A stretch of DNA of 64,000 bases from Sorangium cellulosum So ce56 (GTDB lineage: Bacteria > Myxococcota_A > Polyangia > Polyangiales > Polyangiaceae): positions 10,404,501-10,468,500 of the forward strand of contig NC_010162.1 in NCBI RefSeq assembly GCF_000067165.1. The letters are read 5' to 3'. Shown in pieces: positions 42,302 to 51,101 of this stretch; within the stretch, counting starts at the first letter, position 1, and the number at the start of each line of letters is the position of its first letter. A program made the translations under genes and the position numbers. Under the pieces are notes generated by a model. That model was not told the origin of the DNA, searched no databases, and saw only the letters and a program-made list of their open reading frames with translations.

Positions 42302-42522
42302 CGGAGCCGCGCGCGGGCGTCACGAAAGACGTCCTCGGCCGGTCGCCCCCGGGACGGATCCGCGTCGAGCTCTGCGTCCCGGCGCGTCGCTTCCTCGGTC
42401 CAGAGGCGCCTGTGCTCCTCCTCGGAGAGCTCATCCAGGCTTGCCAGAAGCGCCTCTGCGAGACGTGCGCGCTCCGCGACGGGCAGCTTCAGGGCTTCGG
42501 CCTCCAGCTCGGGAAGGTTCAC
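42298..42522 (-). CDS. Addiction-module antitoxin (TIGR02574-like)
   Basis: The product has 74 residues from GTG 42522: VNLPELEAEALKLPVAERAR, LAEALLASLDELSEEEHRRL, then WTEEATRRDAELDADP and a Arg-rich tail. The LPxxERxxLAExLLxSLD pattern is diagnostic. It forms an overlapping pair with the frameshifted ParE gene. Its frame is intact. It would normally neutralise the toxin and repress the operon. Confidence 0.82.
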   Translation of the reverse strand: MNLPELEAEALKLPVAERARLAEALLASLDELSEEEHRRLWTEEATRRDAELDADPSRGRPAEDVFRDARARLR

Positions 42523-42761
42523 GGGGGGATTGTACCGCGCGGCTCGGAGGCTGCGCAGGCGCGCTTCCCCCATCGGCGAGGAGATGCTGCGACGACGGCG
42601 ATGACCGACGTCGACTGGCGCGGCGCAGGCACGGAGCGACCTGACCGAGCTCGGGCTAGCCAAGCGACGGTCGGTTGCTCCACGAGTTCCAGCGCCTCTG
42701 CCGCTGCCCGGGCTCGCGGAGCTCCCGGCCGGGGCGGTGCGCGGGAGGCTTTCGGCTGGAT

Positions 42762-42828
42762 GCGCAGGGGCGCAGCGCGCCGCCGCAGGGTCGCAGCGCG
42801 CCGCCGCAGGGGCGCAGCGCGCCGCGAG
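42762..42828. repeat. Three-copy 21-base tandem repeat (GCAGGGGCGCAGCGCGCCGC unit)
   Basis: Units start near 42763, 42785 and 42806. One copy has T in place of G. The array abuts the stop codon of the RadC gene. A single unit of the same sequence precedes the RadC remnant at ~41720, so the array arose after or during the RadC duplication. Confidence 0.8.
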
Positions 42829-42831
42829 GGC

Positions 42832-43476
42832 CTACTCGTGGACGGCGGCGTAGCGACCGCTGGGCGTGACGATGACGTGGGCCGTGAGCGGGACGAGCAA
42901 CTCCGCGGAGAGGTGGCGCAGCTCCAGGGTCATCGCTTCGTCCTCGCGGGTCGGCGTCGGGTCGCCGCTCGGGTGGTTATGGGCCAGGACGAAGCTGTGG
43001 GCGGCCATGTCCAGCGCCGTGCGCAGGACGGTTGCGCGGCCGACGTGGAGGGCGTCGTCGGAACCGCGGGCGAGCAGGCGCGTCTCGCGTACGCGGCCGT
43101 GGGTGTCGAGCGCGGCGATCCAGAGCTCCTCGTGGACCAGGGACGCCAGCCTCGGGCCGAAGTACCGCGCCACGCGGGCAGCGTCGGTGAGGAGCGCGCC
43201 CCGGCGCGCGCGGGCGGCGTGGTAGCGGCGGCCGAGCTCGAAGGCGGCGGCGAGCCGGGTCGCGTCGAAGAGGGCGATCTGGGTGCGCTCGGCGAGCGCC
43301 GCGGGCGAGAGGCGACCGAGCGAGGGGAGAGCGGCCGTGCCGAGGATGCGCGGGCCGACGCCGGGCAGGCCGAGCACCATCTCGAGGAGGGCGGCCTCGG
43401 TCGCGGTCGGCAGCTCGGCCGCCGTCTCGGCGGGGGCGTCGACGGGGGCGCGGCTCATCGGGATCATCGGGGCCAC
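42832..43476 (-). CDS. RadC-family JAB/MPN+ domain protein
   Basis: The 214-residue product has an N-terminal helix-hairpin-helix-like part (LLEMVLGLPGVGPRILGTAA) and a C-terminal JAB domain: E117 in HEELWI, H166-N-H168-P-S170 and the Asp in TREDEAMTL, all zinc-site residues of MPN+ metallopeptidases. RadC-type proteins lie on mobile elements and near defence genes; their action is unknown and they are not proven repair factors. The start overlaps the stop of the sigma region-4-like gene by 13 bases. Two partial copies of this gene lie within 5 kb. Confidence 0.85.
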   Translation of the reverse strand: MAPMIPMSRAPVDAPAETAAELPTATEAALLEMVLGLPGVGPRILGTAALPSLGRLSPAALAERTQIALFDATRLAAAFELGRRYHAARARRGALLTDAARVARYFGPRLASLVHEELWIAALDTHGRVRETRLLARGSDDALHVGRATVLRTALDMAAHSFVLAHNHPSGDPTPTREDEAMTLELRHLSAELLVPLTAHVIVTPSGRYAAVHE

Positions 43477-43781
43477 CTCTGAGAGCGGGTGAGGGCGCGG
43501 GCGAACAGGCGGCGCGCGAGGCGGAGGCGGGTGGCGACCGTGGGGCGCGGGAGCGAGAGGGAGGCGGCGATCTCGTGCGAGGAAAGGCCGGTGGCGGCGA
43601 GCGACAGGATCTCACGCAGCTCCGGGCGGAGACGGTGGAAGGCGCGGAGGAGGCCGCGGGCGACGAGGCGGGCCCCTGGAGACGGGGCGGCGAAGGCGGA
43701 GAGGCGGTCAGGGTCGACCTGTACGAGCCGTCGGACCTGCATGTGGCTGAGGATGCGGAGCCCGTGGAGCTGAGGTAACAT
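43464..43781 (-). CDS. Sigma70 region 4-like HTH protein, operon partner of RadC
   Basis: The product has ~105 residues from ATG 43781 (MLPQLHGLRILSHMQVRRLV); ATG 43811 is an alternative. The C-terminal half has the region 4 HTH: HRLRPELREILSLAATGLSS, HEIAASLSLPRPTVATRLRL. Region 2 of sigma factors is not there, so it is not a full ECF sigma. It could be a small DNA-binding regulator. It overlaps the RadC start and is divergent from the STAND gene with only 14 bases between, so the two promoters must overlap the coding starts. Confidence 0.65.
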   Translation of the reverse strand: MLPQLHGLRILSHMQVRRLVQVDPDRLSAFAAPSPGARLVARGLLRAFHRLRPELREILSLAATGLSSHEIAASLSLPRPTVATRLRLARRLFARALTRSQRWPR

Positions 43782-43795
43782 GCCCGAAGCTACGT

Positions 43796-45022
43796 ATGAG
43801 TTCTCAAGCATACACGCGCTCCGGTGCACGTCGCGCGGGCGACGAATACCAGGACATTGTCGCCCTCGAGCTGCTCGTGGAGTGGCTCGAACACCCGGAC
43901 CGGTTTTCTTGGTTTGCGCTCGAAGCTGCTGACACAGGCGCTCTCGATGACGTCGTCGCACTCCGTGCCGACGGCGTTCTCGTTACGCGGCAAGTCAAAT
44001 TCTCGACGAACCCCGCGGACGCGGATGACGCATGGAGTTGGGCCGAACTCACGGACCAGAAGAAAGCCAAAAACGGTGCTGCGCTCCCGTCTCTCCTCCA
44101 ACGATGGGCCACATCGCTAGAGAAGCTCGTTGCCCAAGGCGTGGCCCGCGTTGACGCAGCCATGGTTACAAACCGCATGGCCCAAGCGGATATCGCGAAT
44201 GCGCTCGATATCGACAGTCGTGTCGACCCGGCGAAGCTACCGGCATCCACTCGCACGCTGATTGAAACGCAGCTCGGCGGAGCTGTAGCCGCGGGCAAGT
44301 TCTTTACGAGCTTTCAATTCCGATTCGACGGACCGGGGCTCGAGACTCTCGAGCAGGCGGTTCGCCGTCGGTTCAGTGCCCTTGGAGGAACCGACACAAA
44401 CTGGTTCCGACTGTGCAGTGAGGTCCGACGCTGGGCGCGTTTCAAGAATGTGCCAGCCCCTGACGGCCGCATCACGCTCACTCATCTGCGCAACGCAGCC
44501 GGTTGGACATCGCTGCGCTCGCTGCCGCAAGACTTTGCGGTCCCGAAGGATTACGTGCTCCCATCGAAAGAGTTTCACGCGAGCGTTATGCAGGATGCTC
44601 TTACCCGGACGAGCGGAACGATCGTTCTTGTCGCTCCGCCGGGCGTAGGAAAGAGCACGTACGCGAGCTACCTGTTTCGTCGTCTCCGTGCTAAGCGAGC
44701 CGTCCTTCGACACCACTACTATATTTCAGTGCGTGATCGCGACTCAGCATTGCGCCTCGATCACATCCGCGCCGCTGAATCACTCATGCACGACCTCGCC
44801 GAGGACTACGCGGAGGCGCTCGGGGAACTCACCGAAAAAAAAACCCGAATCCCCACGACCTCCGAAAGTGGATTGAGGCGTGTGGTGAGTATTATGCGAA
44901 GCGCAACGAGGCACTCGTTGTCATCATCGACGGGCTCGACCACGTCTGGCGCGAGAGGCGCTCCGTCGACGAACTGGCCCAGCTCTTCCAGTTCCTCCTA
45001 CCCGCCCCCGATGGCGTTGTGA
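43796..45022 (+). CDS. STAND NTPase, first frame: Cap4/DUF4297-like nuclease plus P-loop
   Basis: The 408-residue frame starts MSSQAYTRSGARRAGDEYQD. The first ~120 residues fit Cap4/DUF4297 dsDNA nucleases: G-D-x-Y-Q, E43, D51-D52 and Q66-x-K68 in TRQVKFS, the PD-(D/E)XK core. The NTPase begins with Walker A VLVAPPGVGKSTYAS near residue 280. After the nine-A run at 44835-44843 the frame reads a Ser/Thr-rich stretch that is not protein-like and stops at 45022. The true continuation with Walker B is in the frame of the next gene. GC is visibly lower than in the flanks. Confidence 0.75.
   Translation: MSSQAYTRSGARRAGDEYQDIVALELLVEWLEHPDRFSWFALEAADTGALDDVVALRADGVLVTRQVKFSTNPADADDAWSWAELTDQKKAKNGAALPSLLQRWATSLEKLVAQGVARVDAAMVTNRMAQADIANALDIDSRVDPAKLPASTRTLIETQLGGAVAAGKFFTSFQFRFDGPGLETLEQAVRRRFSALGGTDTNWFRLCSEVRRWARFKNVPAPDGRITLTHLRNAAGWTSLRSLPQDFAVPKDYVLPSKEFHASVMQDALTRTSGTIVLVAPPGVGKSTYASYLFRRLRAKRAVLRHHYYISVRDRDSALRLDHIRAAESLMHDLAEDYAEALGELTEKKTRIPTTSESGLRRVVSIMRSATRHSLSSSTGSTTSGARGAPSTNWPSSSSSSYPPPMAL
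44835..44843 (+). other. Nine-A slippery run at the frame change
   Basis: In the upstream frame the codons are GAA AAA AAA ACC. A -1 shift on A-AAA-AAA-C, or one extra A from polymerase slippage, gives AAC CCG AAT and opens the frame with Walker B. This heptamer is like the dnaX shift site A-AAA-AAG. Whether it is used or is a mutation or read error cannot be told from sequence. Confidence 0.6.
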
Positions 45023-48000
45023 TTATCGTCGCGACGCAGCCAGTTGATGACCATCAACTGCCTCCGGCACTTCATCGCGCCGCGCCGCGCGAGAAATGGC
45101 GCAGGCTCCCCCATCTTGATCGAACCGCGACAATGAGGTGGCTGCATCGTCATCGCAAAGACGTCCTCGCGCTGAATCGCGATGCGTCCGCCAAGGTGGT
45201 CTTTGATGATCTGGCGGAGGCGCTCTTTGGAAGAAGTCAGGGGCATCCGCTGCACCTTCACTACACGCTCCATGCACTGCATGAGCAGCGTCTCCCGTTC
45301 ACAGCAGCGGCTTTGCGCGCGCTCCCCCCGTGCAGCCACGAAGATATTCGGAGCTACTACCGCGAGCTGATTCAGGGATTGCCGGAGGCCGGACGGGAAG
45401 TGCTTCATCTACTCGCGGCGTGCCCGTTTCCCTGGCCCATCGACGGCCTCGTCGCCTGCTTGGCCGGAGGCGGGCGTCCGGAGTCCGAGATCGTCGACGC
45501 ACGCCGCCAAGTTCGGCACCTTCTCGTAGACGACGGCCTCGGGCTACGTCCGTTCCACAGCAGTATTCTCGCGTTCGTCGAGGGGCTCGATGACCATACC
45601 GCATACGCGACTCGGATGCGCGGTCGAGCATTGGAATGGCTGCGCGGCCCCGCGCCCGAGTACTGGCGCTGGGCGTTTTGCTGGTTCGTGGAGGCGAAAC
45701 TCGGCGACGACCGCGGCCTACGCGACGGCCCCACGCGAGAGTGGGCGGTCGAAGCCCTCGCAGTTCGGCGGTCGAAGGCGGAGCTCGACGAGATATTGCG
45801 TCGAAGCACATGGGCCAATCTGACACCCGCATGCCTTCCTCGCGCGGCCCGCGTAGGACTGCTCAGAGACTATTGCGTTACGAGCTTCGATCAACCTGGC
45901 CGCGAGGTGCTCGAGCGCCTACTGCCTAGCCAGCTTGAACTCGGCGAGGATGCGCACCTCGCGGCGCGCTTGTGGACATCATCCGACTCGTTGTCGGCCC
46001 GTGAGCTCTGCGCCATCGGAACCTGGATGTCAGGCCGCGGAACGGCGCCGCTGGTGCAAGCATGCGTCCGGCAGCTGCGCGAGCGCGCGTTGCGTCGGGT
46101 GCGTGGCGACGAAGGACACGAAAGTTTCGAGTGCTACATCGAGTGCGCTGCGTTGCCCGGTGGACCGCCGAAAGAACACCTTGCGGCTCTCGCCCGTGCC
46201 AATGCATCGAACATATACGCTCGCTTAACGCTCGACGCTTGGATGCGGGTCATTGGTCGGCGTCGCGACGTTGGTGGTGCGCGCTTCGTCCTAAGTTTTC
46301 TTAAGGAATTCAACCCGTCCATCGGTCGAGGAGCCATTCGTCGGGCCATCCTGCTTGCGCTTGATGAAGGCGTAGACATCAGCAAGTTGGTAGAGGAATC
46401 GAACGCCTCGACGCCCTTCTCAAAGGTCTACTGCCATCTTTTCAAAAGCGCCCACGCAGTCGCGGATGTTACCCATTTTCCGGCGACCAGTCCATTCGAG
46501 GCCGGGCACCGCATTGATTACGATGCGCGCGACAGAGTCCTCGGGGCAGTTTTTGAGGACACGTTCTTCACATTGCTATTGAACCATCTACGCGGCCGCA
46601 CCAGCGAAAACACTGCATGGATTTCCGGACTCCCGACCGACCGGTGGTGGGCCCGCGCAATCTGCGTGCTCGCCGAGTTGGCGGCGCTCGCCGCTCCCAC
46701 GCTAACTGGAACGACGACAGCCGACACGGCCGCGATCTTTGAATGTTTGCGAGCGCTATTATCACCTGAATTCGGAGTCGACGACGGCCGCGACGCGTTC
46801 ATGGAAGGGCATGCCCGTGCGGCATGTCTCACGATCTGTTTCATCTCGGTGAGCCTCGCGAGGTTCCTCGTTGCATCGGGACGTATCTCGCGACTGGGGC
46901 GGGAAGCTGTGCGGACGCTCGTCTCCTCGTGGTGCGTTCCGGCGCATGACTGGATCGAAGAGTATCTCGATCAGGGTGCGGTTGCTCTCGACGACGAGGC
47001 ACTCGAGTGGCTGCTCTCTTACGAAGAGAACGCCATCCGTCGGAGCAGCGATGGCCTGAGCGAACGCGCAAAGCGATTCGCCTCGCTCGCAGCACTTGCG
47101 CTTCGCCATGGCCGGCATGCCGAATCGAAGCGGTACGTTCGTCAGTCGTGCGAACGGCTACTCGCCCACGGCTACCACAAGGACATGCTCATCTCCTGCG
47201 CGCTCGATGTTATCGAAAGCTGCGGCAAGATCGGGATTGGTTCCGGCCGTGCATGGGCACTCTCCCTCGCGCCGGCAGTTGACGGCATCCGGGACTTCAC
47301 CGATGGAGACGAAACCAGGCACCTGCCGGCAAGCATGGCCGAGACGCTTGCAATCGTCGCGCCCGACATGCTGGGCCCGTACTACGAGTGGCAGTGTCAG
47401 GTCGAGGACCACCACTACGCTACGGCGACCCGTGCATCCGTGCTTCGCACCGTAGACTTGCAGAAGCCGATGTACCAAGCGTTCGCAAGAACGGTCGTCG
47501 ACAAGGACTGCCTCACAGCGCTCGAGGAGCGTGCTGCGAAGGGCGAGCAGGGTGCGCGAAGCGCCGTCGGGGTGCTGAAGGAGTACCTCGGACCGCACGC
47601 GACGTCCTGGCCACCGGAGGAGAAGTCGAGTTCGTCGTACTCGGAGCGCACACCTATGGTTCCGCCGGAGCCGAAGGAATATCCGCCAGAGAGATTCGAT
47701 GAGTACATGAACGCTGTGGGGTTCTCTATAGAATCGGACCGCGAGACCATGGCCCGAACGTGGCTGTCGCACTGGTCATCGAGCCCGGGCAACGCCGCCG
47801 AGACGTTCCGCGTCGTTTCGGAAGCGGCGGAGAGGAACCCATGGCGCGGCTACTCGGCGGCGCTCTACGAGCACGTGAAGGCTGTCGACGGCAAGTCGGC
47901 GGCATTCCGCTGGCTGGTTCGTGCACAGGCTGAGGATCGGGGCTGGGAACGATATTGGTCTGTACGGCAGAGGTTCGAGAGCCGCGCGGCGGAAGTGCTG

Positions 48001-49704
48001 AGGTTCTTCCCGGAGCGGTGGTTCGACTTCCTTCGGGAAAGTCTCGACACTGAGACTGGCGGTGAGCTGCGGAGCGGATATCTAAGCTATATGCGGTTTC
48101 CGCGGATTGTGGACTACCTGATCTCGATAGGGCAGACGGACCTTGCGGCGCGTGTCGCCGAGGAGGTTATGGCGGGTACTCTTGAGCTTGTCGGCCCTGC
48201 CGAATTGCCTCCAGCGCCCTGGACCAAGGATGTACGCGACGAGGCTGAACGCGCTCGTTCAATGGTGCTGTCGCAACTCACCTGGCCGTCAGTGATGGTT
48301 CGCGAGCGTGCGTGTGTGGTTATCAGCGAGATCCTGATGTCCGAAGAGGACGGCGGGATGCAGGACGCCGTAGTTGACTGGATCGAGAAGCAAGCGCTAG
48401 CAACGCTGCGGGCCAACGGGCTACTCGCCCTCGTTCGTGCAGGAAGAGCTTGGCCACCTTCGCGACGGCTCCCTGCCGGGGACCTTCTCTCGTGCTTGCT
48501 GCTTCAGGAGCTTGGCGCGAGCGGGTGGTCTGAGGGTACTCTAGAATACTCGCAGACCGTGCCGGCAAATTTTGCGCCTGAGCGCTTCTTCCGAAGGTAC
48601 GTTCAGAATTTCCTTCCTTCTTCATACACGATGCGTGCCGACAGGATTGAGAAAATGGTTGCACGTGGTTTCTGGCGGCAATGGGGGTACGAATGGAGCC
48701 TACTCTGCGAACGGACATCGGTGGAGGTATCTGAGGAGTCGCTCACGTATTGGTCGCGGAGAGAATCGGGTCATGTAATCGCCGATGTTGCGCTGAGCGA
48801 CGTCTACCGCTCGTCGTTCTTGCGAGCCATCGCGTGGGCGCTCTCGTCGAAGCGCATCAAACCTGACGATGGGAGGTACTTCGCCTTTTTAGCGTGCCCC
48901 GTCGACTTGGGGCTCTGGCGTGTCCGGCCCGGTCGGATGCCTGCATGGTGGCCGCACACTACTGTAGACGAAGGACCGATCGATACGACGGTCGCGAGAG
49001 TCTGGCGTGATGTGGAGGACTTGTGGAAGGCGCAGCAGAGCGTGGCCGGGACCTCGTACATCGCACACGCGAGCGGCTTCATTGCTGAGTCCGCGAACGG
49101 GAGGATTGTCTACCAGATTGAGATTCACGGCTTCTTTCAGAAGTGCTACGGTACCGATACACCTGAGCCAGCGGACGTTGTCGATGCGGTCTCCAGGGCA
49201 ACCGGTCGGGTGGCCGGGGAGCCGTCATTCTTACACTTCGCGGGGCCGGTGGCCGATGATGGCTTCGGGGGGCTCGCGGACCGTATCGCGGATTGGGGAG
49301 TCGCGCCCGCAGCTATTCAGGTAGATGGTCTTCCGATCCAGCGCTGGCAGTTTTGGCGCGCCATGCGCGGAGTATGGCTGCCCCCGACCTACATGTCGGA
49401 CGAGCCGGCGATTGCGACGTGCCATGAGACGGGGGTAGAAAGCCGGGCTGGCGACGAGCTACTCGGTCGCTGGTTTGACTGGACCGACGCGTTGCGGGAG
49501 CACATTGGGGAGTCTGACGTCAAACCGCGTACTGGCGAGATCCTCGAGGCGCCGAAGACGGTCGTAGATCGGTTCGCATCTCGTTCTCGAAGTATGTTCT
49601 GTTGGGCCGTTCGCCTGACGTGCATTCACCGGGAGCGATCGTATCAGAAGCGCGAGGTGGCGACCACAGAGCGTGTATTCGGCGTAACATCGCTCATCAC
49701 GTGA
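44842..49704 (+). CDS. STAND NTPase, second frame: Walker B and long helical sensor region
   Basis: The open frame begins just after the A-run (NPHDLRKWIEACGEYYAKRN) and includes Walker B ALVVIIDGLDHVWRE near 44920, then VVIIVATQPVDD. A GTG at 45019 overlapping the first frame's stop could start a 1561-residue protein, but that would lack both Walker motifs. The rest is ~1500 residues of helical repeats with no known motif, as in Avs-type STAND proteins, whose C-terminus recognises phage proteins. Joined with the first frame the protein has ~1970 residues. The Cap4-like start and this layout point to antiviral defence by DNA cleavage. Confidence 0.75.
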   Translation, partial: NPNPHDLRKWIEACGEYYAKRNEALVVIIDGLDHVWRERRSVDELAQLFQFLLPAPDGVVIIVATQPVDDHQLPPALHRAAPREKWRRLPHLDRTATMRWLHRHRKDVLALNRDASAKVVFDDLAEALFGRSQGHPLHLHYTLHALHEQRLPFTAAALRALPPCSHEDIRSYYRELIQGLPEAGREVLHLLAACPFPWPIDGLVACLAGGGRPESEIVDARRQVRHLLVDDGLGLRPFHSSILAFVEGLDDHTAYATRMRGRALEWLRGPAPEYWRWAFCWFVEAKLGDDRGLRDGPTREWAVEALAVRRSKAELDEILRRSTWANLTPACLPRAARVGLLRDYCVTSFDQPGREVLERLLPSQLELGEDAHLAARLWTSSDSLSARELCAIGTWMSGRGTAPLVQACVRQLRERALRRVRGDEGHESFECYIECAALPGGPPKEHLAALARANASNIYARLTLDAWMRVIGRRRDVGGARFVLSFLKEFNPSIGRGAIRRAILLALDEGVDISKLVEESNASTPFSKVYCHLFKSAHAVADVTHFPATSPFEAGHRIDYDARDRVLGAVFEDTFFTLLLNHLRGRTSENTAWISGLPTDRWWARAICVLAELAALAAPTLTGTTTADTAAIFECLRALLSPEFGVDDGRDAFMEGHARAACLTICFISVSLARFLVASGRISRLGREAVRTLVSSWCVPAHDWIEEYLDQGAVALDDEALEWLLSYEENAIRRSSDGLSERAKRFASLAALALRHGRHAESKRYVRQSCERLLAHGYHKDMLISCALDVIESCGKIGIGSGRAWALSLAPAVDGIRDFTDGDETRHLPASMAETLAIVAPDMLGPYYEWQCQVEDHHYATATRASVLRTVDLQKPMYQAFARTVVDKDCLTALEERAAKGEQGARSAVGVLKEYLGPHATSWPPEEKSSSSYSERTPMVPPEPKEYPPERFDEYMNAVGFSIESDRETMARTWLSHWSSSPGNAAETFRVVSEAAERNPWRGYSAALYEHVKAVDGKSAAFRWLVRAQAEDRGWERYWSVRQRFESRAAEVLRFFPERWFDFLRESLDTETGGELRSGYLSYMRFPRIVDYLISIGQTDLAARVAEEVMAGTLELVGPAELPPAPWTKDVRDEAERARSMVLSQLTWPSVMVRERACVVISEILMSEEDGGMQDAVVDWIEKQALATLRANGLLALVRAGRAWPPSRRLPAGDLLSCLLLQELGASGWSEGTLEYSQTVPANFAPERFFRRYVQNFLPSSYTMRADRIEKMVARGFWRQWGYEWSLLCERTSVEVSEESLTYWSRRESGHVIADVALSDVYRSSFLRAIAWALSSKRIKPDDGRYFAFLACPVDLGLWRVRPGRMPAWWPHTTVDEGPIDTTVARVWRDVEDLWKAQQSVAGTSYIAHASGFIAESANGRIVYQIEIHGFFQKCYGTDTPEPADVVDAVSRATGRVAGEPSFLHFAGPVADDGFGGLADRIADWGVAPAAIQVDGLPIQRWQFWRAMRGVWLPPTYMSDEPAIATCHETGVESRAGDELLGRWFDWTDALREHIGESDVKPRTGEILEAPKTVVDRFASRSRSMFCWAVRLTCIHRERSYQKREVATTERVFGVTSLIT

Positions 49705-49808
49705 GCCCGTTCCATGGGATGCCGAACAAACGGCTGCTGCCGACCCCGGTTTGGGCGGCGGCAGAGCCGCAGGGCGTTGCGCGGCTCGCTGGGCGAGCTC
49801 CAGTCCAG

Positions 49809-50490
49809 CTATTCAGGAAACCGGAGCGTCTCCACGGCGACACCGTTCTCGCCCGAGATCATCTTGCCTTGGTCGTCCCAGCTGATGCCGCCCTTGCCCG
49901 TCGCCCCCCGGGGCCCCCGTTGCAGGAGCAGACCGAGCGGTCCTCCAGCACGCCGCCCGGTGCGCCGCGGCCGCCTCGTCCGCCTCGCTGGGGCTCGCCG
50001 CCGTCGCCGCCCTGGCCGCCGTCGAGCGTCTCGAGCTCGCTGTCGTGCACGGTCACTCTGGCGTGCAGCGCGACGATGCCGATGCTCGGGTAGCCGTTCT
50101 CGCCCCCTTGCCGCCTCGACCACCGCAGCCGCCGGCCCCGCCCGTGCCTCCCCCGGCGCCCCCTTGGACGCCGCGCCGCACACGCCGAGCCCGCCCCGGC
50201 GGCGGTCGCCGCCGGGGCCGCCCTGGCCCGGCGTGCCCCAGCCGCCGTCGCCGGCCCAGTCCTAGCTTCCCCCGGCGCCCCCCCTGGACGCCGCGCCGCA
50301 CACCTCGAGCCCGCCCTGCGGCCGCCGCCGCCGCCCTGGCCCGGCGTGCCCCAGCCGCCGTCGCCGTCCCAGTCCGCTTCCCGGCCGGCCTCGCTGATGC
50401 GTCCGATGCCCTGGCCGGAGGCGCCGACGGTGCCGCGCGCGCCTTCGTCCGGTGTAGCGCCCGCTCGGTCCTGCGCTGGTCTCCTTGACA
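49809..50490 (-). pseudogene. Glycine-rich protein remnant, copy A
   Basis: The minus strand keeps the end of a Gly-rich protein: GKGGISWDDQGKMISGENGV then AVETLRFPE and stop at 49809. Further up it has GGVLEDRSVCSCNGGPGG, DGGQGGDGGEPQRGG, and GRISEAGREADWDGDGGWGT, but in two frames, with one ~110-base segment present twice. So it is broken. Four related remnants lie at 53.3-54.0, 55.7-56.2, 58.1-58.2 and 60.4-60.9 kb. Original role unknown; Gly-rich surface proteins are common in myxobacteria. Confidence 0.7.
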
Positions 50491-50534
50491 AGGTGGGGCA
50501 GCCGTCCGATACGCTAACTTCCCACGATGCGTGG
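50440..50534 (+). promoter_or_regulatory. Promoter-like repeated element, copy 2 (left part)
   Basis: TTGACA at 50485-50490 is followed by GATACGCTA after 17-18 bases. The stretch matches copy 1 (32480-32575). The matching right part lies at 50953-51027. Between them sits a ~420-base insert that holds the second recombinase remnant and AT-richer sequence. The GTPase gene follows. Confidence 0.68.
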
Positions 50535-50597
50535 GGGTGGCACGAGGGGGTGAGGGTGTGGGGTCGGGGTTCAAGGCGCTCGACGCGGAAGCGGCGG

Positions 50598-50757
50598 TCA
50601 GCGTTCGAGAGGGCTGATCACGCCGAGAGGGCCGCGGTCGACGATGTGGGTGTAAATCATCGTGGTTCGCACATGCCTGTGGCCGAGCAATCTCTGAATC
50701 GTCCGGATGTCTGTGCCCGCCTCGAGCAGGTGGGTCGCGAAGCTGTGGCTCGCCCGA
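50598..50757 (-). pseudogene. Tyrosine recombinase C-terminal remnant, copy 2
   Basis: The minus frame reads RASHSFATHLLEAGTDIRTI, QRLLGHRHVRTTMIYTHIVD and RGPLGVISPLER with a stop. It carries the second half of the H-x-x-R block (HSFATHLL), the LLGH His and the nucleophile Tyr in MIYTH, as in integron and XerC/D-type recombinases. The N-terminal three quarters are missing; sequence upstream is unrelated. The remnant sits inside the repeated promoter-like element. Confidence 0.8.
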
Positions 50758-50763
50758 GGCAAT

Positions 50764-51101
50764 CAATTACAAGCACGCATCTTGCTTCGCGGTACGCCGT
50801 CGCCGTCCGAAGCCCATCAACGGGGATACATAGTTATACAGCGGCGGCCTATCTCCGGAGATGCGCAGATAGCCTGCGAAAAATCGCGACCTATCCGCGA
50901 GAATAAGAAGATATGCTGCGGGGCGCCGCGACTCATCCGCGATGAATACGGGGATCGGGCACCACGGTTCGCAGCCTACATGCGAAAACGCGAAGATATG
51001 TCGCGCAGCACAGCTGATTGCGACGTTTGGCGGGCTTGCCGCATGGCCACCCCGGCTTGATAGGGCCTTCCAGACGTCCGACACGGGTACGAGGCGCAGA
51101 C
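50764..51101. other. Region before the GTPase gene with right half of the repeated element
   Basis: Bases 50953-51027 match 32580-32652. A short frame beginning MRKREDMSRSTADCDV lies within the match. The stretch 50860-50945 is AT-richer and carries imperfect repeats of an ATCCGCGA-type unit. It likely drives the GTPase gene. No other gene is seen. Confidence 0.5.

Noticed and set aside
45019..49704. Independent 1561-residue gene starting at GTG 45019
   Set aside because: The open frame extends upstream to the A-run and contains Walker B there. A start at 45019 would cut the NTPase domain in half.
36255..50757. Active integron with cassettes
   Set aside because: Only recombinase tails remain, and no attI or attC-like sites could be recognised by eye between the genes.
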